Assembly (NCBI GenBank): GCA_021813445.1
Contig: JAKAKP010000072.1
Coordinates: 1-64,000 of the forward strand
DNA: 64,000 bases
DNA from: Deltaproteobacteria bacterium
GTDB lineage: Bacteria; Desulfobacterota; Desulfobaccia; Desulfobaccales; 0-14-0-80-60-11
Reading direction: 5' to 3'
Part shown: positions 8,691 to 17,510 of the stretch, in pieces
Layout: each line of letters starts with the position of its first letter
How positions within the stretch are numbered: position 1 is the first letter of the stretch
The notes under the pieces: model-generated
What the model saw: the letters and a program-made list of their open reading frames with translations, nothing else
The model's database searches: none
Told to the model about the DNA's origin: nothing
Position numbers and translations under genes: made by a program

Positions 8691-9908
8691 CTAGCCTTCG
8701 CTCTTTCTTTCCCGCCAGCCGATGTTGAAGGGAATGAGCAGCATCAGCAGGCCCAACCCGGCCACCCCGTACCAGCCGCCCCGTTCATAGGCCAGGCCGC
8801 TCACCGTGATGCCCGCGGAGCCCCCCAGATAATAAAACAGGATGTACATGGAGTTGGCCCGGCCCCGGCTCACCGTCACCTTACGGTTCAAGAGGCCCGC
8901 GGCCGCGGCGTGGATGGCGAAAAAACCGGCGCAGACCCCGGCCAGACTGATGGCCACGGCCCACAGGGAAGGGATCAGGGTGGAGATGATGGCCAGGGCG
9001 AAGACCACCGTCCCCCCCACCATAATGGTGCCGTTGCCGAAACGGTTGCTGAGATTGCCGGACACCGGCCCGGCCACAATCCCCAGGAGGTAAGCCAGAT
9101 ACATCAAGGTGATGACATTGGTGCTGGCATGGAACGGGGCGCCGTGGAGGTAGAAGGGCAGATAATTGAAGATGGAGGAAAAGACAAAAAAGGCTCCGAA
9201 AGAAACCAGATAAATGCGGCGTACGTCTCCCCGGGCCAGGAGGTTGAGGAACCCCAGTTCCTCGGTGTGGTGTTCCACCCGCCTCCTTTCCGGCGGCAGC
9301 CAGCGCACCGCGGCCAAAGTGGCGCTCAGGAGCAGGAACGCGGAGGTGACAAAGGCATAGCGCCAGTGCAGCGGCGGATGGATCCAGCCCCCCAGCAGCC
9401 GCCCGCCCAGGCCCCCGGCCACCGTGGCCGCGACATAGGAACCCATGATGACGTTGAGGCGTTCCAGGGGCAGGCTCCGGCCCAGATAGACCACCACGCA
9501 GGTGGACACCGTGGGGATGAACAGGCCCTGGAAAAACCTGGCCAGGATCAGCAGCTTCAGACTGTTGGTGGCCGCACAGAGCAGGGCGCAAATGGTAATG
9601 ATGATGCCGCCCACCAGGATGATGGGCCGCACCGGGGACCGGTCCGCCAGCAGGCCGAAGGGCAGGTTGGCCAGGGCAATCCCCAGGATCACCGCGGACA
9701 CGGTCAGGGAGGCCTGAAACTCGCTGACCCCGAACTCCGTCTTCAGCACCGGCAACACCGGCTGGGTGATGTAGATGTTGGTGAAGGCCGCCACCACCAG
9801 GGAAAACACCAACAACTGCAATTGATAAGGCCGTTCTGACAAGGTTCTGGGTTCCTTATCCGCCTGGGTAACGTGGTTCGCTCGCCCGCCGTCTTTATCC
9901 TTACCCAC
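8691..9908 (-). CDS. MFS transporter (YnfM-like)
   Basis: About 400 residues with 12 hydrophobic segments. The loop between TM2 and TM3 carries the MFS motif ('NLPFGLLADRSPVRPII', G-x-L-x-D-R), repeated in weak form in the second half ('GPVSGNLSNRFGN'). The opening 'TNIYITQPVLPVLKTEFGVS' is typical of YnfM-type exporters. Substrate unknown. The track start is a GTG that lies within the terminal inverted repeat of the MITE-like element at 9894-10171, so the first ~10 residues (MGKDKDGG...) are repeat-encoded. The original start may be further in, for example a TTG after GATAAGGAACCCAG ('LSERPYQLQ'). Confidence 0.85.
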   Translation of the reverse strand: MGKDKDGGRANHVTQADKEPRTLSERPYQLQLLVFSLVVAAFTNIYITQPVLPVLKTEFGVSEFQASLTVSAVILGIALANLPFGLLADRSPVRPIILVGGIIITICALLCAATNSLKLLILARFFQGLFIPTVSTCVVVYLGRSLPLERLNVIMGSYVAATVAGGLGGRLLGGWIHPPLHWRYAFVTSAFLLLSATLAAVRWLPPERRRVEHHTEELGFLNLLARGDVRRIYLVSFGAFFVFSSIFNYLPFYLHGAPFHASTNVITLMYLAYLLGIVAGPVSGNLSNRFGNGTIMVGGTVVFALAIISTLIPSLWAVAISLAGVCAGFFAIHAAAAGLLNRKVTVSRGRANSMYILFYYLGGSAGITVSGLAYERGGWYGVAGLGLLMLLIPFNIGWRERKSEG

Positions 9909-10171
9909 AAGTTTTTCAACCAGTGGCGCAGGCTTTCCAGGCTGCGCTTTAAGACTGCGCAGGCTGGAAAGCCTGCGCCATCAAGACTGCCTAAACCCCA
10001 TTCTCCAAAGGGGCTTTTACCCCCCCCTTTGAAAAAGGGGGCAGGGGGGATTTTGATGCGTCTCAACCGGTGAGACCGCGTGGTTCATGAGGTTTTAACC
10101 TATGCAGAACCTGGACTCAATTAGGAAAGGTTCCGCCGTCAATTTTTTAAGACTTGTGGGTAATGATAAGC
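9894..10171. repeat. MITE-like repeat family 2, copy 2
   Basis: Left end TTATCCTTACCCACAAG, right end CTTGTGGGTAATGATAAG. It contains the same internal hairpin (GGCGCAGGCTTTCCAGGCTGC ... GCGCAGGCTGGAAAGCCTGCGCC) and a CCCCCTTTGAAAAAGGGGG block as copy 1. It overlaps the 5' end of the MFS ORF by about 15 nt. Confidence 0.75.
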
Positions 10172-10219
10172 ACAGAGGGGGAGGGGGGCGGCTTGGGCAA
10201 GTGGCTGTAATCGCCCCAA

Positions 10220-10285
10220 AAGGCACCACCCCCACCCCGACCCTCCCCCCTCAAGGGGGAGGGAGAAAGACCGGGCAAGTTATGT
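10220..10285. repeat. CACCCCCACCCCGACCCTCCC repeat
   Basis: A C-rich hairpin sequence, CCCTCCCCCCTCAAGGGGGAGGG, preceded by CACCCCCACCCCGA. The same word in reverse orientation is seen at about 15145-15195. The remaining sequence between 10172 and 10500 shows no gene. Confidence 0.6.
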
Positions 10286-10500
10286 AAGTTGTCCTGGGGT
10301 GCCACACTATAAGCACCGTATTCCCGCCCTCCTCGCCGTCTTTCCTTCCACCATTTAAAATCTTAACAGAAGCCCCGGCCTCTTTTAAGAACTTTCATCT
10401 TAATAAAACGGCTTAGGTTTCTCTCCCCTGGTCAAATCTCCTGTCCCTGTGGTATTATCTGGCACGCATCGGGCACAACTACTGCCGATCAGGAGGCCTT

Positions 10501-12540
10501 ATGGAATCCCTGAGCAGCCTGGAACCTATCTTTAAGCCGCAAAGCGTGGCGGTCATCGGCGCGTCCACGGCGCCGGGCAAACTGGGCCACGACATCCTGG
10601 CCAATCTCAAAAACGGCGGCTTCGCCGGACCCCTCTATCCCGTCAACCCCAAGGCCGACGAAATTCTGGGCCTCAAGGTCTATAAGTCCATCACCGAGAC
10701 GCCCGCGCCCCCGGACCTGGCCGTGGTGGTCATCCCCGCCCGCCTGGTCCCCGGCACCCTGGAGCAGGCCGCGGCTCACGGCGTCAAGGCCGCAGTGGTC
10801 ATCACCGGCGGCTTTGCCGAAGCCGGCGAAGAAGGGGAGCGGCTCCAAGATGAACTGGCCCGGGTAGTGCGCCAGACCGGCATCCGGGTCATCGGCCCCA
10901 ACTGCCAGGGGGTGAACCTGCCCCATCACCGGATGTGCGCGTCCTGGCCCTTGATCACCACCAAGGGCAAAATCGCGTTCGCGTCCCAATCCGGCACCGT
11001 GGGCGCGGCCTTTCTGGATCTGGCCGCGGCGGAAAAGCTGGGGGTAAGCGCCTTCATCAGCCTGGGCAACCGGGTGGACGTGGATGAGGCCGAAGTCATC
11101 AGCTACTTCAACGCCGATCCCCACACCGAGGTGATCGCCCTGTACCTGGAGGGGGTGAAACGGCCCACCTCTTTCCTGGACGCGCTCCATGAGGCCGAAA
11201 AACCGGTGGTCATCCTCAAGGCGGGGCGCACCCGCCGGGGCAGCCGGGCCGCCGAGTCCCACACCAAGTCCCTGGCCGGCACGGACGCCATCTACGACGC
11301 CCTCTTTGAAAAATATAAGGTTTACCGGGCCGACACTTTGGAGGAGCTCTTCGATTTCGCCAAGGCCCTGGCCTATCTGCCTAAGCCTAAAGGGCCCCGG
11401 CTGATGATCACCACTTCCTCCGGGGGCGCGGCCATCCTGGCCATTGACGAAGCGGAAAAATGCGGCCTCCAGACCCCGGAGCCCAGCCCCGGCCTGACAA
11501 AAAGTCTGCGGCAGCTGGTCCCGGCCCACTGCCCGGTGGGCAACCCCGTGGACCTCACCGGCGACGTCATGGCCGACGCCTCCCTCTATAAGAAGGTCAT
11601 GGATGAGACCCGCCGGGAATTCGACACCCAGGTGGTGATCTTCGGGGACCCCATTCCCGGGGCCTGCCAGCAGGTTACGCCCGGGGCCTCGGAACTGGTG
11701 ATCTTCCTGGGCGGCGCCGAAGTGGAGCAAGAGGAGCGGGCCAAGCTCTATGATGCGGGCATCCCCGTCTTCCCCACCCCGGAGCGGGGCATTAAGGCCC
11801 TGGCCCAGTTCTTCCGCTTTCAGGCCCCCGGCGCCCCGGCCGTCCCCGAGGCCATAGCCGGGGCTCCCCCCCAGGCCCCAGGCCTGAATCTCATCCCTGC
11901 CTTTGAAGCCGCGGTCATGATGTCCAAAGCCGGCATCCCCACGGCCTCCGCGCCTTTGGCGCTCACGGCGGACGAAGCCGTGACCCTGGCCGCAAGCTTC
12001 GGCTACCCGGTGGCCCTGAAAATTGCCTCCCCGGATTTCCCGCACAAGACCGACGTGGGTGGGGTGTATCTAAACCTCAAGGATGAGGCCATGGTGCGCG
12101 CCGCGTATCAGGCCATCAAAGATTCGGCCCGTTTCTTCGACCGGGAGGCGCGAATCGACGGGGTCACCGTCTCCCCCATGGCCAAACCCGGGGCCCTGGA
12201 GGTCATCCTGGGCATCCTCACGGACCCGCAATACGGCCCCGTGCTCATGTTCGGGCTGGGGGGCGTGCAAACGGAGATTTACCAGGACGTGGCCTTTTGC
12301 CTGCTGCCCGCGGAGGACGAGGAACTGCAGGCCCTGATCAAGAAAATCAAGGGCTACCCCCTCCTTGCCGGTTTCCGGGGCCGCCCCAAGCTGGACACCG
12401 AGGCGCTGCTGGCGGCCATGAAGGCCCTGGCCCGCTACGCCTTCAAACACCCGGAACTGGACCAGATCGAACTCAATCCGCTGCTGCTCTACCCCAAGGG
12501 CCTCTTCGCGGTGGACGTGCGGATCTTTTCGCGGGTTTAG
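10501..12540 (+). CDS. Acyl-CoA synthetase (ADP-forming), fused alpha-beta subunits
   Basis: 679 residues. It interconverts acyl-CoA + ADP + phosphate with the free acid + ATP + CoA, conserving energy during fermentation or syntrophic acid metabolism. Domain order: CoA-binding Rossmann domain (residues ~8-130, 'VAVIGASTAPGKLGHDIL'), two flavodoxin-like ligase domains (~145-450) with the presumed phosphorylated His in 'AAESHTKSLAGTDA', then an ATP-grasp domain (~465-679, 'FGYPVALKIASPDFPHKTDVGGV'). The usual family loop reads SHTGSLAG; here the Gly is Lys. The order alpha then beta in one chain is the common bacterial form. A good AGGAGG site lies 4 nt before the ATG. Substrate range (acetate, aryl or branched acids) cannot be told. 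Confidence 0.92.
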   Translation: MESLSSLEPIFKPQSVAVIGASTAPGKLGHDILANLKNGGFAGPLYPVNPKADEILGLKVYKSITETPAPPDLAVVVIPARLVPGTLEQAAAHGVKAAVVITGGFAEAGEEGERLQDELARVVRQTGIRVIGPNCQGVNLPHHRMCASWPLITTKGKIAFASQSGTVGAAFLDLAAAEKLGVSAFISLGNRVDVDEAEVISYFNADPHTEVIALYLEGVKRPTSFLDALHEAEKPVVILKAGRTRRGSRAAESHTKSLAGTDAIYDALFEKYKVYRADTLEELFDFAKALAYLPKPKGPRLMITTSSGGAAILAIDEAEKCGLQTPEPSPGLTKSLRQLVPAHCPVGNPVDLTGDVMADASLYKKVMDETRREFDTQVVIFGDPIPGACQQVTPGASELVIFLGGAEVEQEERAKLYDAGIPVFPTPERGIKALAQFFRFQAPGAPAVPEAIAGAPPQAPGLNLIPAFEAAVMMSKAGIPTASAPLALTADEAVTLAASFGYPVALKIASPDFPHKTDVGGVYLNLKDEAMVRAAYQAIKDSARFFDREARIDGVTVSPMAKPGALEVILGILTDPQYGPVLMFGLGGVQTEIYQDVAFCLLPAEDEELQALIKKIKGYPLLAGFRGRPKLDTEALLAAMKALARYAFKHPELDQIELNPLLLYPKGLFAVDVRIFSRV

Positions 12541-12562
12541 GGGGAAAAAGTCTGTGGGCAAC

Positions 12563-12583
12563 GGGGCAGGCCCTGCCTGCCCC
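12563..12583. terminator. Hairpin between convergent genes
   Basis: GGGGCAGG / CCTGCCCC, 8 bp with a 5-nt loop, in the 53-nt gap between the acyl-CoA synthetase gene and the convergent DUF4412-like gene. The T content after it is modest, so it may act as a weak bidirectional terminator. Confidence 0.5.
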
Positions 12584-12593
12584 TCTTGCTTCA

Positions 12594-13169
12594 TCAATCC
12601 AGGTCCGGTTTGCTCACCTTTTCGTAGCCCGGGGGGATTTCAAACAGGCGGTCGGCCACCGGCCCTTCTTTGATGTCCTTATATTCGATGGAAAAATGCC
12701 GGGCCGGCACCTCCATCTTGATGGGCACCCCCAGTTTGGCGGGCAGCCAGTAAATCTGCCGCTCCATTCCCTCTCTGGAGACTACGCCCACCTCGTATTT
12801 CTGCGCGTCATAGCCGCCTACCCGCTCGTTGCCCACCAGGCGTTTCGTCCGGGCGTCCGGGGGGATCTGGATGAACTGGCCCGGCCATTTGAGCTTCAGG
12901 GGCATCTCCATGTAAGTGCGCGTCCGGGGCAGCAGCACCCACACCATCTTTTTGTCCAGCCGCAGGATGGTGATGGTCCGGCCTTCCGCATCATTGAATT
13001 CCTGGCGCATTTTGCCGTCTTTGACCAGGATCCTGCCGGGCACGGTGGCGTTCCGCACCCGGGTCAGCATCTGCGCGGAGAACTCCGCGGCCGGAACCGC
13101 AGCCGGCCACAGCGCCAGCGCCAGGAAAAGCCAGCCGCAGGTTCCCTTTTTAAGCCAAGGCATGGGCAC
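12594..13169 (-). CDS. Exported DUF4412-like protein (191 aa)
   Basis: A signal peptide of about 25 residues ('WLFLALALWPAAVPAAEFS') leads into a ~165-residue beta-rich domain. It shares its layout with the upstream neighbour: 'FSAQMLTRVRNATVPGRILVKDGKMRQEF', 'MVWVLLPRTRTYMEMPL', 'GGYDAQKYEV', and an ending of 'DRLFEIPPGYEKV'. The family (DUF4412, distantly related in fold to LolA/outer-membrane lipoprotein sorting proteins) has no established function. It is the second of two tandem paralogues, 77 nt after the first, and is probably a periplasmic lipid- or metabolite-handling protein, though that is a guess. Confidence 0.75.
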   Translation of the reverse strand: MPMPWLKKGTCGWLFLALALWPAAVPAAEFSAQMLTRVRNATVPGRILVKDGKMRQEFNDAEGRTITILRLDKKMVWVLLPRTRTYMEMPLKLKWPGQFIQIPPDARTKRLVGNERVGGYDAQKYEVGVVSREGMERQIYWLPAKLGVPIKMEVPARHFSIEYKDIKEGPVADRLFEIPPGYEKVSKPDLD

Positions 13170-13246
13170 CTCCTTTGGAGGGAGAACTGTCCCCGGGATA
13201 CTTGTTTATATTATCGCCAGCTACGGGGCTGGCGGCCCCGACCCAA

Positions 13247-13915
13247 CTATCTCCCCGGCGGGCCTTGGGGCTGCCATCCCTGCTGGGGCGGACTCCCCTG
13301 GGGCGGACTCCCTGGGGGCATACCCTGGGGCATGGTCATCTTTTTATAACCCTGGGGTATTTCAAAAACGGCATCCGGCACGCCCCCTTCTTTAATATTC
13401 CGGTACTCCATGGTAAATTTGCCGTCCTGGCTGACCATCTTGATGGGCACCCCGAATTTCTTCGCCACCCAGACATAACTTTTCACCACCTGGCCGGGCC
13501 CCTTGACGGTGGTCTCATACTTCTCGGTCTCGTAGCCGTTGACCGTCTCCGGACCCAAAAGCTTCATCTCGGCCTGCCGCTCCTTGGACATCCCCATCAT
13601 CTGCTCCAGGGAGGCCTTGCTGAAAGGCATCTCCATATAGGCCTTCTCTCCGGGCATGAGCATCCACATCACCTTTAGGTCCGGCCGCACAATAGCAATG
13701 CGCACCCTTTCCCCCGCAGCCAAGTCCCGGCGCATCTTCTCGCCCTTCATATAAATCTTTCCCTGGGTCTCCCGGGATTCCATGCGGTTGACGACCGTGG
13801 CGCTGAACTCCGCGGCCTGGGCCAGGCCCGCAGCCAGCCACCAGGCCAATCCCAGAAAGATCAAGATCATCTTCCCGCGCTTGGCAGCCATGCTTCCTCC
13901 TTGATATTGCAACAT
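13247..13915 (-). CDS. Exported DUF4412-like protein with Pro/Gln/Gly-rich tail (222 aa)
   Basis: Paralogue of the following gene. Signal peptide at residues ~12-35 ('ILIFLGLAWWLAAGLAQAAEFS'), then the same domain ('FSATVVNRMESRETQGKIYMKGEKMRRDL', 'VMWMLMPGEKAYMEMPF', 'VNGYETEKYE', 'DAVFEIPQGYKKM'). It differs by a 30-residue low-complexity tail (GMPPGSPPQGSPPQQGWQPQ) that is probably disordered. The tandem pair is likely one transcript. The ATG follows AAGGAGGAAGC. Family function unknown. Confidence 0.75.
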   Translation of the reverse strand: MLQYQGGSMAAKRGKMILIFLGLAWWLAAGLAQAAEFSATVVNRMESRETQGKIYMKGEKMRRDLAAGERVRIAIVRPDLKVMWMLMPGEKAYMEMPFSKASLEQMMGMSKERQAEMKLLGPETVNGYETEKYETTVKGPGQVVKSYVWVAKKFGVPIKMVSQDGKFTMEYRNIKEGGVPDAVFEIPQGYKKMTMPQGMPPGSPPQGSPPQQGWQPQGPPGR

Positions 13916-13996
13916 TGTGACATCTAATACCCCCGGATTTCTTTTCTTCCTTTACCGGAGGTTAATACTTAAACCGCCATCAAACGGCGCTGATCA

Positions 13997-14130
13997 AGGG
14001 GGGCACCCATGTGTGCTCCCCAGGCGCTCGCAAAAATCCAATTCCTCGGCCCTCTATAAAATAATACAATATAGAATTAACGCCGGGGTATTTGCGGTCG
14101 CAGGGGCGGACACCTGGGTCCGCCCTTACG
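13997..14130. repeat. Interspersed palindromic repeat family 1, copy C
   Basis: Same orientation as copy B: GGGGGGCACCCATGTGTGC at the left, an AATATAGAATTAACG centre, TATTTGCGGTCGC, and a GGGTCCGCCCTTAC end. It occupies most of the gap between the FmdE gene and the DUF4412 pair. Nothing else is visible there. Confidence 0.85.
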
Positions 14131-14208
14131 AAGAAATGGTCGTTTGCCTCTGACTTGGCATTAGACAACCTTTAGTGTGGTGTGGCGCGGTGCCCAGAAT
14201 TCTAAGGA

Positions 14209-14988
14209 TTACGCCTTCTCAATCCCCTGGCTGCCGATGAGAAAGTAAGTTTCCCCGGCGCAGGCCAGACAAAGGTTTTGGCCGCCCTGGACCTTGGTTT
14301 TGGCGGCCAGCACCCCTTCGCCGCAGCGGGCGCAGACCACGGTCCCCAGGCTCCGGGCCGTATCCGGCACCGGGATGCTCAAGGTCTCCACCCGGAACTG
14401 CTCCATCAGAGGCACTGCCAATTCCCGGCGGGCAATGGCCTCCCAAAGGTGCTGGAAGCGGTGGCGCTCCTCCTCGGTGGCTTGTTGTTGCACCATCACT
14501 TTCTCAAAGAGGGGCTCCACTACCGGATAACGGGCAAACATCCCCTGCCGGAAATCGGCGCGCACCACCAGCCGCACTGCGGCCCCGTCCTCCTTTCGGG
14601 CCACGGTGACCGCGGCCTTGCCCAGGTCCTTGACTATCAGGCCGCTGTTGCCCAGGGTGCAGCCGGTGACCAGTTGGATGCCGTCGATAAAACAATTGCA
14701 GCCTTCCACAATGGCCACCACTTCCCCGAACCCCTGGCCATGGCTATGCCCGTGTTCATGCCCATGCCCATGTGCATGGTCGTGCTCATGCTCATGTTCG
14801 TGTTCGTGGTGATGGTGCTGGTGCAGGTGCTGCAGCTCCATCAGGGCGTACTGCCCGGCCTTGACCCCCAGGCCCAAAAAGGGGCAGCGGTGGCCATGAA
14901 TCGCCTCTGCCTGCCGCAATAAACCCTCCAGATCGCCGCTTCTGATCATTTGCTCCAGCGTTTGCCGGGCCGCTGCATGTTCGTGCAT
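14209..14988 (-). CDS. FmdE-domain protein with histidine-rich insert and C-terminal zinc ribbon
   Basis: 259 residues. The N-terminal FmdE domain starts 'AIHGHRCPFLGLGVKAGQYAL' and continues 'VEGCNCFIDGIQLVTGCTLGNSGL', with the Cys/His residues that bind a metal in FmdE (formylmethanofuran dehydrogenase subunit E) proteins. Between these blocks is an insert of about 35 residues that is almost entirely His, Glu, Asp and Gly (HQHHHHEHEHEHEHDHAHGH...), a probable metal-buffering tail. The end has a zinc ribbon: CARCGEGVL and CLACAGE. FmdE proteins in non-methanogens accompany molybdenum or tungsten enzymes; their role is not settled. Stand-alone gene; the ATG is preceded by GAGGAGTAATC. Confidence 0.85.
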   Translation of the reverse strand: MHEHAAARQTLEQMIRSGDLEGLLRQAEAIHGHRCPFLGLGVKAGQYALMELQHLHQHHHHEHEHEHEHDHAHGHGHEHGHSHGQGFGEVVAIVEGCNCFIDGIQLVTGCTLGNSGLIVKDLGKAAVTVARKEDGAAVRLVVRADFRQGMFARYPVVEPLFEKVMVQQQATEEERHRFQHLWEAIARRELAVPLMEQFRVETLSIPVPDTARSLGTVVCARCGEGVLAAKTKVQGGQNLCLACAGETYFLIGSQGIEKA

Positions 14989-15134
14989 GATTACTCCTCG
15001 GTAGTTTAGACCTCGCTGCCGCCAAAAAGATTAATTTGCCGGACGCACCCCTGGGTGCGCATCGACAATAAGCAATTTTAGGCCTGAAGACAGCAACTTG
15101 GTACTAGTATCCTTTCCCACGAATACCATACGTG

Positions 15135-15200
15135 ACTTGACCTGTATTTCTCCCTCCCCCTTCGAGGGGGGAGGGTCGGGGTGGGGGTGGCGTCTTTTGG
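15135..15200. repeat. CCCTCCCCC / GGGGTGGGGGTGGCG repeat, reverse copy
   Basis: Contains TTCTCCCTCCCCCTTCGAGGG and GGGTCGGGGTGGGGGTGGCG, the reverse complement of the element at about 10220. It lies in the 500-nt gene-free stretch between the FmdE gene and kup. Confidence 0.6.
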
Positions 15201-15255
15201 CCGATCACTGCTACGTGGTCAAAGTCGCCCCCCTCACCCTAACCCTCTCCGCTGA

Positions 15256-15520
15256 GGCTTATCATTACCCACAAGTGTTTAATTTGGCGGTAGAGTCCCT
15301 TCCGATTGGGTCCAGATTCTGCTCAGGATAAATCTTCATGAAGACACTTTCTCCCTGTTGGGGCGCCCTAAAATCCCCCCTGCCCCCTTTTTCAAAGGGG
15401 GGAAGTCTCCCTTTGGAAAAGGGGGATTTAGGGGGATTTTGGTTTGCACCATAAACGTCCATGCCGTCAAAAAGTTATCCTATTTCAAAGGGTTCCTGAC
15501 TTGTGGGTAATGCTCAGCCC
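15256..15520. repeat. MITE-like repeat family 2, copy 3
   Basis: Left end GGCTTATCATTACCCACAAG, right end CTTGTGGGTAATGCTCAGCC, with a CCCCCTTTTTCAAAGGGGGG block and a second GGAAAAGGGGGATTTAGGGG block inside. The internal hairpin of copies 1 and 2 is absent. The right end is read into by the frameshifted kup frame. Confidence 0.7.
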
Positions 15521-17461
15521 CTGAGGGGAGAGGGAATAATTTTCGGTATATCCATAGCTGTTATTTTGTAACTTACTCCTGGGAAGCAACACTAGAACTC
15601 CATCTGCACTCCTATTTCCAAGACCTTGGCCGGGGGAATGTTCATATAGGTCGAGCCGCTGACCGCATTGCGGAGCATAGAAGGTGAAAAGGAACCTTTG
15701 CCACTTGGCCATAGTTCTTTTCATGGCCGGCACCAGGTTGATGCGGCCCAGGTAATAAGTCACATTGTCCAGGTCGATTTTGACTCCATGCCTCCGGGCT
15801 TCCATCAGGATTTCCGTGATATCCGGAGTTTCCATAAAGCCGTTGTGCGCCGTCACCCGGTAGACTCCGTGCCCCAGGGCATGGATTTCCACCCTCTTGC
15901 CTTCCTCAACTACGGGGACGTCCGCGGTGAGAATGGAGAGGATTATTAGATTTTCCGGCAGCGCTCTGGTCTGGGTCAGATAGCGCAGCAGCATGGGGGG
16001 CACTTCTTTGTGAAAGGTGGAGAGAAAGACCCCGCTGCCGGGCAGGCGCACCGGTTTTTCCGCCGCGACTTTTTCAAGGAATGCGTCCCGGGAGATGGTC
16101 ATGGTCATCACCTTGATGGCCAGGGTCTTCCACCCGTCCCACCAGGTGACCATGATGGACAGGATCACCACGGCGATGGCCAGGGGGAACCAGCCGCCGG
16201 TGAGGAATTTCCCCAGGCAGGCGCTAAAGAAGGTCAGGTCCACTCCCCAAAAAAGGAGGCAGAGCGGTAAGGCCGTGGCCAGGCCCCAGCCCCAGATCTG
16301 CCTGGTGATGAAAAAAAACACCATCGACGTAATGAACATGTCCCCGGTGACCGCGATGCCGTAGGCCGCAGCAAGATTCTCGGAGGCCTTGAAATAGAGG
16401 GCCAGCATAATGGCGGCCAGCAGCATCATCAGGTTCACTTCGGGAGCATAGATTTGACCTTCGGCCATGGAGGAGGTGTGGAGCACCCGCATCCGGGGGA
16501 TGAAACCCAGTTGCATGGCCTGCCGGGTTAAGGAAAAAACTCCGGAAATAATGGCCTGGGAGGCAATGATGGTGGCCGCGGTGGCCAGGGCCACCATGGG
16601 ATAAAGCAGGGTTTGGGGCACCAGATGATAAAAGGCATCGGTGGCGGTCTTGGGATCGTGCAGCACCAGGGCCCCCTGGCCGAAGTAATTCAAGAGGAGG
16701 GCCGGCAGGGCGATGCCGTACCAGGAAATGCGGATGGCCCTGGCTCCGAAATGCCCCATGTCCAGATAAAGGGCTTCGCAGCCGGTAATGCACAGCACCA
16801 CCGCACCCAGGATGAAAAATCCGTGAATGCCGTTGCGGAGGAAAAATTGCAGGGCATGCAGGGGGCTTAGCGCCGCCAGGATCTCGGGGTGTTTGGCGAT
16901 GGCCATGACCCCCAGCGTCGCCAGCACCGCAAACCAGAGGATCATCACCGGCCCGAAAAATCTGCCGATGCGGCCGGTGCCGTGTTTTTGGGCCCAAAAG
17001 AGGAGGACCAGAACCACGCAGGTCAAGGGCACCACCAGGGGCTGGGCCTTGGTGGTGGCTACCTCCAGGCCTTCCAGGGCGGAGAGGACGGAGATGACCG
17101 GGGTGATGAGCCCGTCGCCATAGAGCAAAGCTGACCCGAAAAGCCCGGCCAGCACCAGTCCCCGGCCCATGTTGGCTCCCATTTTCTTATGGAGCAAGGC
17201 CAGCATGGCGAAGACGCCGCCTTCACCCTCATCGTCGGCGCGCATGACGAACAAGGCATACTTGATGCTCACCACCAGGGTCAGCGACCAGAAAATCAGG
17301 GAAATCACCCCCAGGACATTCGAGGGTGAAGGAGCCAGGCCGGAGACGTTGGAAAAACAGACCTTGACCGCGTACAGAGGGCTGGTGCCGATGTCGCCGA
17401 ACACGACACCCAGAGCGCTGATGACCAGGATAGAGGTCTTTTCTTTGAGCTTATGGCCCAT
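15485..17461 (-). CDS. kup: Kup-type potassium transporter, frameshifted at the C-terminus
   Basis: A KUP/HAK/KT low-affinity K+ uptake protein of the inner membrane with about 12 membrane segments. It starts 'MGHKLKEKTSILVISALGVVFGDIGTSPLYAVK' (the GVVFGDIGTSPLY signature), and ATG 17461 is my start; the track's extra 65 N-terminal residues overlap the upstream gene. Near the end the frame breaks. After 'MAKWQRFLF', skipping one base at about 15679 restores MLRNAVSGSTYMNIPPAK... ending in VQMEF and a TAG at 15592-15594, which is the canonical Kup C-terminus (PPNRVVELG-type). As written, the frame runs on about 36 codons into a MITE-like repeat. Either a sequencing or assembly indel or a real mutation. 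Confidence 0.9.
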   Translation of the reverse strand: MGHKLKEKTSILVISALGVVFGDIGTSPLYAVKVCFSNVSGLAPSPSNVLGVISLIFWSLTLVVSIKYALFVMRADDEGEGGVFAMLALLHKKMGANMGRGLVLAGLFGSALLYGDGLITPVISVLSALEGLEVATTKAQPLVVPLTCVVLVLLFWAQKHGTGRIGRFFGPVMILWFAVLATLGVMAIAKHPEILAALSPLHALQFFLRNGIHGFFILGAVVLCITGCEALYLDMGHFGARAIRISWYGIALPALLLNYFGQGALVLHDPKTATDAFYHLVPQTLLYPMVALATAATIIASQAIISGVFSLTRQAMQLGFIPRMRVLHTSSMAEGQIYAPEVNLMMLLAAIMLALYFKASENLAAAYGIAVTGDMFITSMVFFFITRQIWGWGLATALPLCLLFWGVDLTFFSACLGKFLTGGWFPLAIAVVILSIMVTWWDGWKTLAIKVMTMTISRDAFLEKVAAEKPVRLPGSGVFLSTFHKEVPPMLLRYLTQTRALPENLIILSILTADVPVVEEGKRVEIHALGHGVYRVTAHNGFMETPDITEILMEARRHGVKIDLDNVTYYLGRINLVPAMKRTMAKWQRFLFTFYAPQCGQRLDLYEHSPGQGLGNRSADGVLVLLPRSKLQNNSYGYTENYSLSPQGLSITHKSGTL

Positions 17462-17510
17462 AATGCCCCGGATTTCGTTGTTAATCTTCCCAATCCCCCA
17501 CGGGGGACAG

